From NCBI GenBank assembly GCA_016200035.1, contig JACQFM010000008.1:1-5871 (forward strand): DNA of 5,871 nucleotides, in the 5' to 3' direction. Positions 1 to 5,871 of the stretch are shown here, piece after piece. Made by a program: the position numbers and the translations under genes. Numbering within the stretch: position 1 is the first letter of the stretch; the number at the start of each line of letters is the position of its first letter. The stretch is from Nitrososphaerota archaeon (GTDB taxonomy: Archaea > Thermoproteota > Nitrososphaeria > Nitrososphaerales > Nitrosopumilaceae). The notes beneath the pieces are model-generated. The model was not told where the DNA came from. It ran no database searches and worked only from the letters and a program-made list of their open reading frames with translations.

Positions 1-1092
1 ATTTGCTTCCTCGATTTGATTTGCGGAAAGAAGTGGCAAGAGATCTCTTATTGCAAAGTTTGCAAGCTGATCTGAACCTAAAATATCTTTTGCAAGTTTT
101 AACATTTCATCATCTATTTTGGCCGGTCTATCTACAAACGTAGAGCCAAGAACTTTGTCTGTTCGTATTGCTTTCCCAAAACACCTTAGTGCAAGTGGAT
201 AGATTCTTGAAATTTGTGACTGAACTTTGTCAGTCTCTATCTTTTCTCCACTGATTATTAGCTCGACAATTGGTTTTCTAGTATAGGACTGCAATTTTTT
301 TGAAAGCAGATCAATTTCTTCTTTGAGATTATCAAAGTTGGTTTTTATCGAAAGTTGTGGTCGTGTGTCTAGTTTTATCCAATTTGCCCTTGGTTCTGGA
401 GTCGATATATCGACTTCGTAAAATCCTTTTTGCGTGTCCTTGATTCCTTCACTTGAAGTAAGTTCAATCGAGCCAGGATAGGCAATCGGGCCTCCTAAAT
501 GATTGAACCGCTTTAGCTCCCTCTCATGAAGATGGCCCATTGCATAGTAGGTAAAGTTCTTTGGAAGATCAGCAGAGTTTAGCTCACCTGCAAACTTGTT
601 AATTTCAGTTATTCCTTGGTGTAAGACAAGAATCTTGTGACCAGAGTGCTTTTTTGCCAAAGAATCTGCCTTTGCAAAATCTTCTTCAAAGCTATGGATC
701 TCGTTTTTTCTCCGTTTGTCATAACCAACAAGCAGGACATCTTTGTATTGGAAAGGCTTTCCTGATCCTATGTATTTTGAGAATTCCAGATTGTGATATA
801 CCCATGGCACTGGTGTTGCACGAATTCTACTGATGTCATGCTCTCCGAGGATGAAAAAGGATTCTATGTTGTTTTGTTTGAGTCTTTTTAAGGCATTTGC
901 CAAGACCAGTATTGCTTTTCCACTTGGATTTGGGACATGAAATATGTCTCCTGCCAAGATTACAAAATCAACATGATCACTTATCGATGTGTCCACTGCT
1001 TGATCAAAGGAATGGTAGACATCTTGTTCACGTTCTTCTGAATAGTATTGTACAAATCCCAGGTGTGTATCAGAGATATGAGAAAAGATCAT
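1..1092 (-). CDS. mre11: Mre11 DNA double-strand break repair nuclease (3' end outside window)
   Basis: Mn-dependent nuclease subunit of the Mre11-Rad50 complex, which processes double-strand break ends in the cytoplasm/nucleoid. The 364 residues in the window carry the calcineurin-like phosphodiesterase motifs: ISDTHLG (Asp8, His10), LAGDIFH (Asp49), LGEHD (residues 82-86), LVLHQG (His158) and MGHLHER (His187, His189). The beta-rich capping domain follows from about residue 205. Spacing of the first three motifs matches Pyrococcus furiosus Mre11 as I recall it. Motif III is unusual: the metal-binding Asn of GNHD is Glu84. The frame stays open to the left edge, so the C-terminal Rad50-binding part is outside. 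The ATG at 1092 lies two codons after the in-frame TAG that ends herA, so the gene cannot start further upstream. No Shine-Dalgarno precedes it, so translation probably depends on reinitiation after herA. Family is certain; exact activity is inferred. Confidence 0.95.
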   Translation of the reverse strand, partial: MIFSHISDTHLGFVQYYSEEREQDVYHSFDQAVDTSISDHVDFVILAGDIFHVPNPSGKAILVLANALKRLKQNNIESFFILGEHDISRIRATPVPWVYHNLEFSKYIGSGKPFQYKDVLLVGYDKRRKNEIHSFEEDFAKADSLAKKHSGHKILVLHQGITEINKFAGELNSADLPKNFTYYAMGHLHERELKRFNHLGGPIAYPGSIELTSSEGIKDTQKGFYEVDISTPEPRANWIKLDTRPQLSIKTNFDNLKEEIDLLSKKLQSYTRKPIVELIISGEKIETDKVQSQISRIYPLALRCFGKAIRTDKVLGSTFVDRPAKIDDEMLKLAKDILGSDQLANFAIRDLLPLLSANQIEEAN

Positions 1093-1095
1093 GTG

Positions 1096-2616
1096 CTAAT
1101 CCAACAATAGATCTTTTTGAATAAGACCCTGCGTCGATTCTGCGGCAATATCTTTGAATTTGGTAGACTGTGACCATTCCGATACTGCGTCTAGGTCAGA
1201 GCCAATCGTTTTGCCCTTGACTTCGTCAACATGTACTATAGAAGGAAGGTTTACCCACTGACCTACAAGTACAGCATCGCCTATGTTAAGGGAGGGCAGC
1301 TGGGTGAGAAGATCCTTGCTCAGCGATTCTGCTGCTGATGCAATCTGTTGCTGGTCATCGTCCTGAACTATCTTCATTATTGCAAGAGAGCCCATCTGGC
1401 TTAGTACATTTGGATCAATGTTTCGTGGCCTCTGAGAGACTATGCCAAGCCCTATGCCAAACTTTCTTCCCTCCCTTGCAACCTTTGATGCCCAGTATTT
1501 TGTATCGGTGTGCTCTCCTTTTGGAATAAAGGCATGAGCCTCTTCAATAATTACAAAAATTGGCGATAAAAACTTGCTACTCTTTCTTGAAAGTTTTCTA
1601 CCTTTTTTTGCCCAGTAAGAATCCTTTCTGTCGTTTAATAGTTCCTGCAAATAATATCCAAGTCCTACGTTTGCCTGCCTTTCGCTGAGCTCTGCAACGC
1701 TTAGAACATTTACTCTACCTTCTTTAATCAAATCTACTGGATCACCACAGTCTGGATCTAAGATGTCAGAGAATCTCTGTTTTGCATCATCAATTTTATC
1801 CAGCACTCTGCTTGCACTATCTGCATATCCTTTTGTGGTATGACCAAACGCAGAGACACTGTCTTCAAGTGCAGACCAGAATTCTTTTGCTTGTTTTACT
1901 GATGTTGTAAATGATTCACGTAAGACTCGTTGCTGCTTGTCAGCGTTTTCTCTAAGCTCTATTACTTCGGCAAGCTTGTCTGCCTGCAAGAGTCTTGGAT
2001 TTATTTTTGCGTCTGTTACACTAATCTTTGGCACATTAAGATTGGTGTAATCGTTGTGATAGTCAAAAATTATTAGAGTTCCTTGAAGCTCTGCCACTCG
2101 CTTTGCAATTAAAGATACAAGGTTGCTTTTTCCCATGCCTGTCATGGCAAGTATGCCTACGTGTCTTGAGACAATTTTGTTGAGGTTTATCTTGGCTTCA
2201 ATCTGTGAGTTTCTTAAAAGAGCCCCAATCCTAATCCACTCCTGACCCTTTGGAGCAAATATAATTCCTAGATCTTCTTGGGTGGCTTCAAGTACTGAGG
2301 TTCCAGGTAATGGTGGTATGGCTGGCACTACTGCCTGGCCTTTCTGCAGCTTGTCCAAAAATCCCAAGATTCCAATTTTTACTTTGTAGTTTTTGTCGCG
2401 AGCATTTAGCTCTGCTACTTCCTTGCTTTCCATTGCTTCATCAAAATTTCTCACATCATCTAGTGCGTCGCTTGATACAATTGATCTCTCCACCAGTCCT
2501 AGAAGCTTGCCGTTTTGTGAATCAATGATTACATATTCACCGACAGAAAGTGGTCGTGATGACTGGGCAGTTACTTCAGTTGGCTTGGCCTCGCCTATTA
2601 CAACTCCAATATTCAT
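1096..2616 (-). CDS. herA: HerA DNA translocase/helicase for end resection
   Basis: Hexameric RecA/FtsK-superfamily ATPase that pumps DNA and works with NurA to resect 5' strands at breaks opened by Mre11-Rad50. The 506 residues are full length for the family. An N-terminal HAS-barrel occupies roughly residues 1-100. A linker with GALLRNSQIE (131-140) leads into the ATPase core. The P-loop is AMTGMGKSN (157-165, Lys163). Walker B is FVIIEEAH (354-361, Glu358/Glu359). Arg381 and Arg384 in VAREGRKFG are arginine-finger candidates, and SQRP (394-397) fits the sensor motif. FDYHNDY (184-190) occupies the place of the FDPHGEY motif common in relatives. The start ATG overlaps the nurA stop (ATGA) and has a strong ribosome binding site 5 bases upstream. 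mre11 follows 3 bases after the stop. The P-loop differs from the usual GxTGSGKS at the first Gly and at the Ser. Identity is secure. Confidence 0.95.
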   Translation of the reverse strand: MNIGVVIGEAKPTEVTAQSSRPLSVGEYVIIDSQNGKLLGLVERSIVSSDALDDVRNFDEAMESKEVAELNARDKNYKVKIGILGFLDKLQKGQAVVPAIPPLPGTSVLEATQEDLGIIFAPKGQEWIRIGALLRNSQIEAKINLNKIVSRHVGILAMTGMGKSNLVSLIAKRVAELQGTLIIFDYHNDYTNLNVPKISVTDAKINPRLLQADKLAEVIELRENADKQQRVLRESFTTSVKQAKEFWSALEDSVSAFGHTTKGYADSASRVLDKIDDAKQRFSDILDPDCGDPVDLIKEGRVNVLSVAELSERQANVGLGYYLQELLNDRKDSYWAKKGRKLSRKSSKFLSPIFVIIEEAHAFIPKGEHTDTKYWASKVAREGRKFGIGLGIVSQRPRNIDPNVLSQMGSLAIMKIVQDDDQQQIASAAESLSKDLLTQLPSLNIGDAVLVGQWVNLPSIVHVDEVKGKTIGSDLDAVSEWSQSTKFKDIAAESTQGLIQKDLLLD

Positions 2617-3458
2617 TCAAGCACCTCCCTTGATCCAGTCTCGTTTCCAAGACCATAAAGACTAACAAGTCTTGCAAGATCGGCGTTGGTAATCTTGCAG
2701 TTGTTGTGTGCAAGCTTTAATGCATAAGGATATCCAGAGACACTGTTTTTGTAAAGTCTATCTAAAAGTAATTTTATTTCTGACTCGTTGTGGTCAGAAC
2801 CTAGTAGCTCAATTTTAATTAGTGGCGTAGAGTCTCGAAGCCTTGCATATACAGACGATATGACCTTTCCAGGTCCAAGGTCCTTGTCCACAAAAATTTT
2901 GCTAAATCCTGGCTTCTTGTTTGCATGATTATAGTAGAAAATGTCACCGGCAAGAGAACCTAGACTTGAAAACTCGTTTCTTGTAACGGATGTCTTTGAA
3001 ACAAATAATACGTTATTCTTCTTTTTTATCGTAGAGTTTAGCATTGCAATAAGAGAGGATTGTCTTGTGAGAAATTGTGAGTAAAGCGAACCGTCGATTG
3101 CCACAAGGTGTGCCTTCTCAATTGAGGCTACACAAGCATCTATCTCCATCTTGCTTGCTTGTACCGCAAGATCGGGGTTTGGCGTGCCTAGTCCTTGATT
3201 GTATAATTCCTTTATGATAGAGCCGTCAGATTTTATAGATACAGCTGTAACAACCCATAGCTCTAATCCCTGGAATTTAGTACTGTTATAGCTACTATCT
3301 ATTCCCGCAATTACCACGTCTTGTCTTTGAGGAGTATATTCGATCCAGTTTCTCTTGGCTTCCTGAATTATCTGTTCAAATCTTTGACCTTTTAGAACAG
3401 ACAGAGTTTCTTCGCGCTTTCTTAAGGCATCAAGATAGACAGTATTTCGCATAAGCAT
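2613..3458 (-). CDS. nurA: NurA 5'-3' nuclease, HerA partner
   Basis: Mn-dependent nuclease with an RNase H-like fold that partners the HerA hexamer in 5'-strand resection. At 281 residues it is shorter than the crenarchaeal and euryarchaeal enzymes I recall (roughly 330-450). Visible family features are AGIDSSYN (Asp54) on the first strand, MEIDA with Glu105 as an acidic ligand candidate, VAIDGS (Asp122), FVSKTSVTRN with Lys155, AGDIFYYNH (170-178), and the C-terminal signature GYPYALKLAHNN (242-253, His251). Assignment of individual catalytic residues is inferred from motif position. It is the first gene of the nurA-herA-mre11 operon. A stop codon (TAA at 3464-3462) lies two codons upstream of the ATG at 3458, so no longer start exists. 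A second ATG at 3452 is a better fit to the TATA box and to the AGGATG context, so the true protein may begin at Met3 (279 residues). Confidence 0.93.
   Translation of the reverse strand: MLMRNTVYLDALRKREETLSVLKGQRFEQIIQEAKRNWIEYTPQRQDVVIAGIDSSYNSTKFQGLELWVVTAVSIKSDGSIIKELYNQGLGTPNPDLAVQASKMEIDACVASIEKAHLVAIDGSLYSQFLTRQSSLIAMLNSTIKKKNNVLFVSKTSVTRNEFSSLGSLAGDIFYYNHANKKPGFSKIFVDKDLGPGKVISSVYARLRDSTPLIKIELLGSDHNESEIKLLLDRLYKNSVSGYPYALKLAHNNCKITNADLARLVSLYGLGNETGSREVLE
2622..2629 (-). promoter_or_regulatory. Strong Shine-Dalgarno for herA inside nurA
   Basis: On the minus strand GGGAGGTG is followed by CTTGA and then the herA ATG, a 5-base spacer. GGAGGTG is complementary to the CACCUCC near the 3' end of archaeal 16S rRNA. 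The site is built from the last codons of nurA (the Arg-Glu-Val of its C-terminal REVLE). It fixes the herA start at 2616 and, with the ATGA overlap, suggests translational coupling that keeps NurA and HerA in proportion. It is the only strong Shine-Dalgarno I see in the window. Confidence 0.85.
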
Positions 3459-3473
3459 CCTTTACATCCAAGG

Positions 3474-3485
3474 ATAAAATGTTTC
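3474..3485 (-). promoter_or_regulatory. Putative BRE/TATA core promoter of the nurA-herA-mre11 operon
   Basis: Read on the minus strand the sequence is GAAACATTTTAT, a purine-rich BRE-like GAAAC followed by a TTTTAT TATA-like box (3479-3474). The box centre is about 18 bases upstream of the first nurA ATG (3458) and about 24 upstream of the second (3452). Archaeal TATA boxes usually centre 26-27 bases upstream of transcription start. Transcription is therefore predicted to begin at or next to the second ATG, giving a leaderless message from Met3. This is inferred from spacing only. Confidence 0.5.
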
Positions 3486-3526
3486 GCGTTTCAAACAAAT
3501 TCGTGCTCAAGCTAATGGACAATCAA

Positions 3527-3534
3527 TTTATTAT
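3527..3534 (+). promoter_or_regulatory. Putative TATA box of the P5C dehydrogenase gene
   Basis: TTTATTAT is the most AT-rich run upstream of the gene. Its centre is about 17 bases from the first ATG (3548) and about 23-24 from the second (3554). The purine-rich BRE expected just upstream is only weakly present (AATCAA). As for the divergent nurA promoter, the spacing favours a transcript that starts near the second ATG. An alternative is that the real box lies elsewhere in this short gap and I have not recognised it. Confidence 0.45.
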
Positions 3535-3547
3535 GTAAGTCAGTAGG

Positions 3548-5119
3548 ATGTCTATGTTTGAAAACGAAAAGAGTTGGGCAAAAGCCGTATCAAATAATAC
3601 GACAGATGAATTTCACAGAAAATTTGATCAGGCAATTGATTCTGTAAAAAAAGATTTTGGTAAAAGCTATCCTATGATAATCGGAGGAAAAGAGATCTAT
3701 TCTGAAAATCAATTTGATGTAAAATCTCCCGCTGATACACAAATAATCATTGCAAAATTTCCTTTGGCAACAAAAGAGGATACCATACATGCAATAGAAT
3801 CAGCAAAGCAAGCCTTTACCAAATGGAGTTTAACACCATACCAGAAAAGGGTCCAAATATTCAGAGAAGTTGCGGATGCCTTTTCTGCCGATAAATTCAA
3901 GCTTGCCGCAATAATGTGCTTTGAGAATGGAAAGAGCAGATTGGAGGCCATGGGAGACATCGATGAGGCCATTGATTTTATGAGATTTTACGCCGAACAG
4001 ATTGAGCTAAATGAAGGCTATTCTAAAGAGACCAAGAGTACAAGCCCAACAGAAAAGACAAGGAGTGTTCTCAAACCATACGGCGTCTGGGGCATAATAT
4101 CACCATTTAACTTTCCAGCTGCAATTGCCATAGGAATGACTTCTGGCGCTCTCATAACTGGCAATTCCGCGGTTCTAAAGCCTGCAAGTGACACCCCCCT
4201 TTCGGCATTCAAGTTTGTAGAAGCAATTTATCACAAGCTTACACCAGCTGCGCTGAACTTTGTCACTGGTTCTGGGAGTGTAGTTGGAAGGACAATAATT
4301 GAAAGCCTGCTTGTGGATGGAATTGCATTTACTGGATCAAGGGAGGTTGGCATGTCAGGATTCACGACATTTGTAGAAAAAAAACCACGCCCCTTTATTT
4401 CCGAGATGGGTGGAAAGAACCCTGCCATAGTAACGCAGTCGGCGGATCTTGAAAGGGCAACGGATGCTGTCTTGCGCGCCGCTTTTGGTTATGGGGGTCA
4501 GAAGTGCAGCGCCTGCTCAAAAGTATATGTTCAAAAAAATGTCGTAAATCAGTTTATGGAAAAACTTGCGGAAAAAACCAAATCAATTAAGATAGGAAAT
4601 CCGTGGCAGAAGGATGTATTTTTGGGACCTGTGATCAACGAGGCTGCAGTAAAAAAGTTTGAAAGGGCTACTGAGCTTGCCAGAAAAGATGGAAAGATAG
4701 TATATGGTGGCTATATCTTAAGAAACTCTGATTATCAACACGGCCACTTTGTTGAACCTACTATTGTTACAGGTCTGCCCCAAGAACATGAGCTCGTTAA
4801 GGAAGAGCTATTCTTGCCATTTCTTTGCATACAAGAGTACGAAAATTTTGATGATGCCGTAAAGCTTGCAAACAAATCAAACTATGGCCTGACTGCAGGA
4901 ATATTCAGTCAGGACAAAAAAGAGATTGAGGAATTTTTCAACAGAATTGAGGCCGGCGTCACATATGCTAACAGAGCAGCAAGTGCAACAACGGGAGCCC
5001 TTGTTGGAGGTCAACCATTTGTTGGCTGGAAGGATTCAGGCATCTCAGGCAAGGGGGCTGGCGGGGCCTACTATCTTTTGCAGTTTATGAGAGAACAGAC
5101 TCAGACTCGATGTGAGTGA
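3548..5119 (+). CDS. pruA: L-glutamate gamma-semialdehyde (1-pyrroline-5-carboxylate) dehydrogenase
   Basis: NAD(P)-dependent aldehyde dehydrogenase catalysing the second step of proline breakdown, glutamate semialdehyde to glutamate, in the cytoplasm. The 523 residues match the RocA/PruA type in length (about 515). Seen: ISPFNFP (184-190, oxyanion Asn188), KPAS (211-214, cofactor binding), FTGSREVG (261-268), SEMGGKNP (general base Glu286), GGQKCSACSK (316-325, nucleophile Cys320) and GALVGGQPFVGW (483-494), the substrate-anchor loop of P5C dehydrogenases. The GQKCSACS and GALVG signatures separate it from other aldehyde dehydrogenases. The usual ExFGP motif reads ELFLP (420-424), with Leu423 for Gly. 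A TAA at 3536-3538 blocks any longer start; a second ATG at 3554 may be the true one. The convergent neighbour is proline dehydrogenase, the enzyme of the preceding step, which supports the role. Cofactor preference cannot be read from sequence. Confidence 0.93.
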   Translation: MSMFENEKSWAKAVSNNTTDEFHRKFDQAIDSVKKDFGKSYPMIIGGKEIYSENQFDVKSPADTQIIIAKFPLATKEDTIHAIESAKQAFTKWSLTPYQKRVQIFREVADAFSADKFKLAAIMCFENGKSRLEAMGDIDEAIDFMRFYAEQIELNEGYSKETKSTSPTEKTRSVLKPYGVWGIISPFNFPAAIAIGMTSGALITGNSAVLKPASDTPLSAFKFVEAIYHKLTPAALNFVTGSGSVVGRTIIESLLVDGIAFTGSREVGMSGFTTFVEKKPRPFISEMGGKNPAIVTQSADLERATDAVLRAAFGYGGQKCSACSKVYVQKNVVNQFMEKLAEKTKSIKIGNPWQKDVFLGPVINEAAVKKFERATELARKDGKIVYGGYILRNSDYQHGHFVEPTIVTGLPQEHELVKEELFLPFLCIQEYENFDDAVKLANKSNYGLTAGIFSQDKKEIEEFFNRIEAGVTYANRAASATTGALVGGQPFVGWKDSGISGKGAGGAYYLLQFMREQTQTRCE

Positions 5120-5871
5120 AGAAAGGAGCTCCCCAAGAGCAAGATGTTGCGTTTTCTCTCCTTTAGTCTTCTAATGGAATATGGAAGCCAGTTTGTTCCA
5201 TAAGGAATGTATTCCATTACTGGAAATCCTTTCTTTAAAAGAGCGGGCTTGAGTTCATCACGAATTCCTTTGAGCATTTGAAACTCAAACTTTTTTTCAT
5301 TTACTTTTGATAAGTTGATTGCATGCTCAATCAACTGTAAATCATGTGTTGCAATACCAAACTCATTTCCTTCAACAAAAAGTAACTCCATCAAGTTTCG
5401 ATAATTTTCATCAACGTCGTTTCTTGATTGATATGCATGTTCGTTTTTCTCTCTATATGCGCCTTTTACGAGTCGGATCTTTGCACCTAGTTCAAGCAGT
5501 TTCATCAAATCTCCTCGAGTTCGCTTTAGGTTTGCTTGGAGGGCCAATCCGAGTCTTTCATACTTGCCAAACAGATCAAGATAGATTCCTATTGTACCAT
5601 CAGTGAATTCAGATGATTCCATATCAATCCATACAAAGATTTGTGAAAGACTTGCCTTTTCAATTAATATCGAAAAGTTTTGCGAACATTCCTTTTTGCT
5701 TCTTGCAAGTCCAAGTTGTGTGGGTTTGATTGATATTCCGCCCTTGATTCTTGATTTGCGCAGATTAGACACAAGTATGAGATATTCTTTTAATGTGTTT
5801 TCTACCTGATTTTTTGATGTAAGATGTTCTCCTAGTTTGTTTATGATAGAACCCATTCCTTTTTTGTTTGC
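5101..5871 (-). CDS. Proline dehydrogenase, monofunctional (5' end outside window)
   Basis: FAD enzyme oxidising proline to 1-pyrroline-5-carboxylate and passing electrons to the quinone pool, usually as a peripheral membrane protein. Only the C-terminal 256 codons are in the window. Numbering from the internal Met at 5856, the barrel motifs are ISIKPTQLGL (41-50), WIDME (76-80), LQANLKRT (106-113), RLVKGAYRE (128-136), ATHD (169-172), FEFQMLKGIR (190-199) and YIPYGTNWLPYSIRR (216-230); the last contains the substrate-binding arginine pair. Order and wording follow Thermus-type ProDH of about 300 residues. The reading KKGMGSIINKLGE across 5856 lines up with an internal strand of that enzyme, so about 50 N-terminal residues should lie beyond the right edge. 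No stop is seen upstream. The 3' end overlaps the convergent P5C dehydrogenase gene by 19 bases. No fused dehydrogenase domain follows, so it is not a bifunctional PutA. Confidence 0.93.
   Translation of the reverse strand, partial: ANKKGMGSIINKLGEHLTSKNQVENTLKEYLILVSNLRKSRIKGGISIKPTQLGLARSKKECSQNFSILIEKASLSQIFVWIDMESSEFTDGTIGIYLDLFGKYERLGLALQANLKRTRGDLMKLLELGAKIRLVKGAYREKNEHAYQSRNDVDENYRNLMELLFVEGNEFGIATHDLQLIEHAINLSKVNEKKFEFQMLKGIRDELKPALLKKGFPVMEYIPYGTNWLPYSIRRLKERKRNILLLGSSFLHSHRV
5118..5171 (+). terminator. Possible stem-loop and T-rich stop region after pruA
   Basis: Arms 5118-5128 (gaag plus aaaggag) and 5158-5171 (ctccttt, agt bulge, cttc) can form an 11-bp stem around a 29-base loop. 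Inside the loop, GCAA-GATG-TTGC (5139-5150) is a small hairpin followed directly by GTTTTCTCTC and further T-rich sequence. Archaeal termination relies mainly on T-runs, so this could end the pruA transcript. It lies wholly within the proline dehydrogenase coding region, so the structure may be incidental. Confidence 0.25.

Larger units (their letters stand above)
3459..3547. other. Divergent intergenic region between nurA and pruA
   Basis: This is the only real non-coding gap in the window, 89 bases between two divergently transcribed genes. It holds the two TATA-like boxes described separately. Between them, next to the nurA BRE, is a short direct repeat GTTTC (3481-3485 and 3488-3492, 7-base period) that could be an operator half-site pair or chance. 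I see no convincing palindrome, riboswitch or small RNA gene. Confidence 0.7.

Noticed and set aside
897..1124. 75-codon plus-strand open frame opposite the mre11 start
   Set aside because: It is antisense to conserved Mre11 motifs I and II, shows no family features and has no promoter or ribosome binding site.
1096..1131. HerA C-terminal tail (QGLIQKDLLLD) as a PCNA-interacting peptide
   Set aside because: It resembles the start of a PIP box, but the two aromatic/hydrophobic positions at +6 and +7 from the Gln are Asp and Leu, so the motif is not met.
2393..2665. 90-codon plus-strand open frame opposite the herA/nurA junction
   Set aside because: It is a shadow of the herA N-terminus. Its composition is the Ser/Leu-rich type expected from antisense of a Lys/Glu-rich gene.
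3709..3972. 87-codon minus-strand open frame inside pruA
   Set aside because: It is antisense to a conserved aldehyde dehydrogenase region, with no independent evidence of coding.
5319..5606. 95-codon plus-strand open frame opposite proline dehydrogenase
   Set aside because: It lies wholly antisense to conserved ProDH barrel motifs, with no recognisable domain or start signal.
1..5871. A novel defence or mobile system, given the HerA/NurA-like genes
   Set aside because: HerA and NurA relatives occur in antiphage systems, but here they sit in the standard archaeal repair operon with mre11. No integrase, repeat, toxin or composition shift is visible.

Overview
The window looks like part of the genome of an ammonia-oxidising-type archaeon (Nitrososphaerota/Thaumarchaeota, probably close to the Nitrosopumilales). 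The grounds are a nurA-herA-mre11 repair operon, which is an archaeal arrangement, moderately AT-rich lysine/serine-rich proteins, TATA-type core promoters and a GGGAGGTG ribosome binding site. The lineage is inferred from the look of the proteins and no search was run. The region is almost entirely coding. I see no mobile element, CRISPR array, tRNA or rRNA.

Left half (1-3458, minus strand): a compact operon transcribed right to left in the order nurA, herA, mre11. nurA and herA overlap by 4 bases (ATGA). The herA stop and the mre11 start are separated by only 3 bases. mre11 runs off the left edge, and rad50 would be expected beyond it. Mre11-Rad50 recognises and opens double-strand breaks. 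The HerA hexameric translocase with the NurA nuclease then resects the 5' strand to leave a 3' tail for the RadA recombinase.

Middle (3459-3547): an 89-base divergent promoter region. It carries one TATA-like box for nurA and one for the gene to the right. Both genes begin with Met-X-Met in a shared AGGATGNNTATG context, and in both the TATA box lies at a distance that suits initiation at the second ATG.

Right half (3548-5871): a proline catabolism pair arranged tail to tail. A complete L-glutamate gamma-semialdehyde (1-pyrroline-5-carboxylate) dehydrogenase lies on the plus strand. A monofunctional proline dehydrogenase lies on the minus strand. Their 3' ends overlap by 19 bases. Together they oxidise proline to glutamate. 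The proline dehydrogenase is cut by the right edge: its first in-window ATG (5856) is almost certainly an internal methionine.

Nothing here amounts to a new system. The points worth a second look are a Glu in place of the metal-binding Asn of Mre11 motif III, a Gly-to-Leu change in the ALDH ExFGP motif, a variant HerA P-loop, a compact NurA, and the mirrored start architecture.
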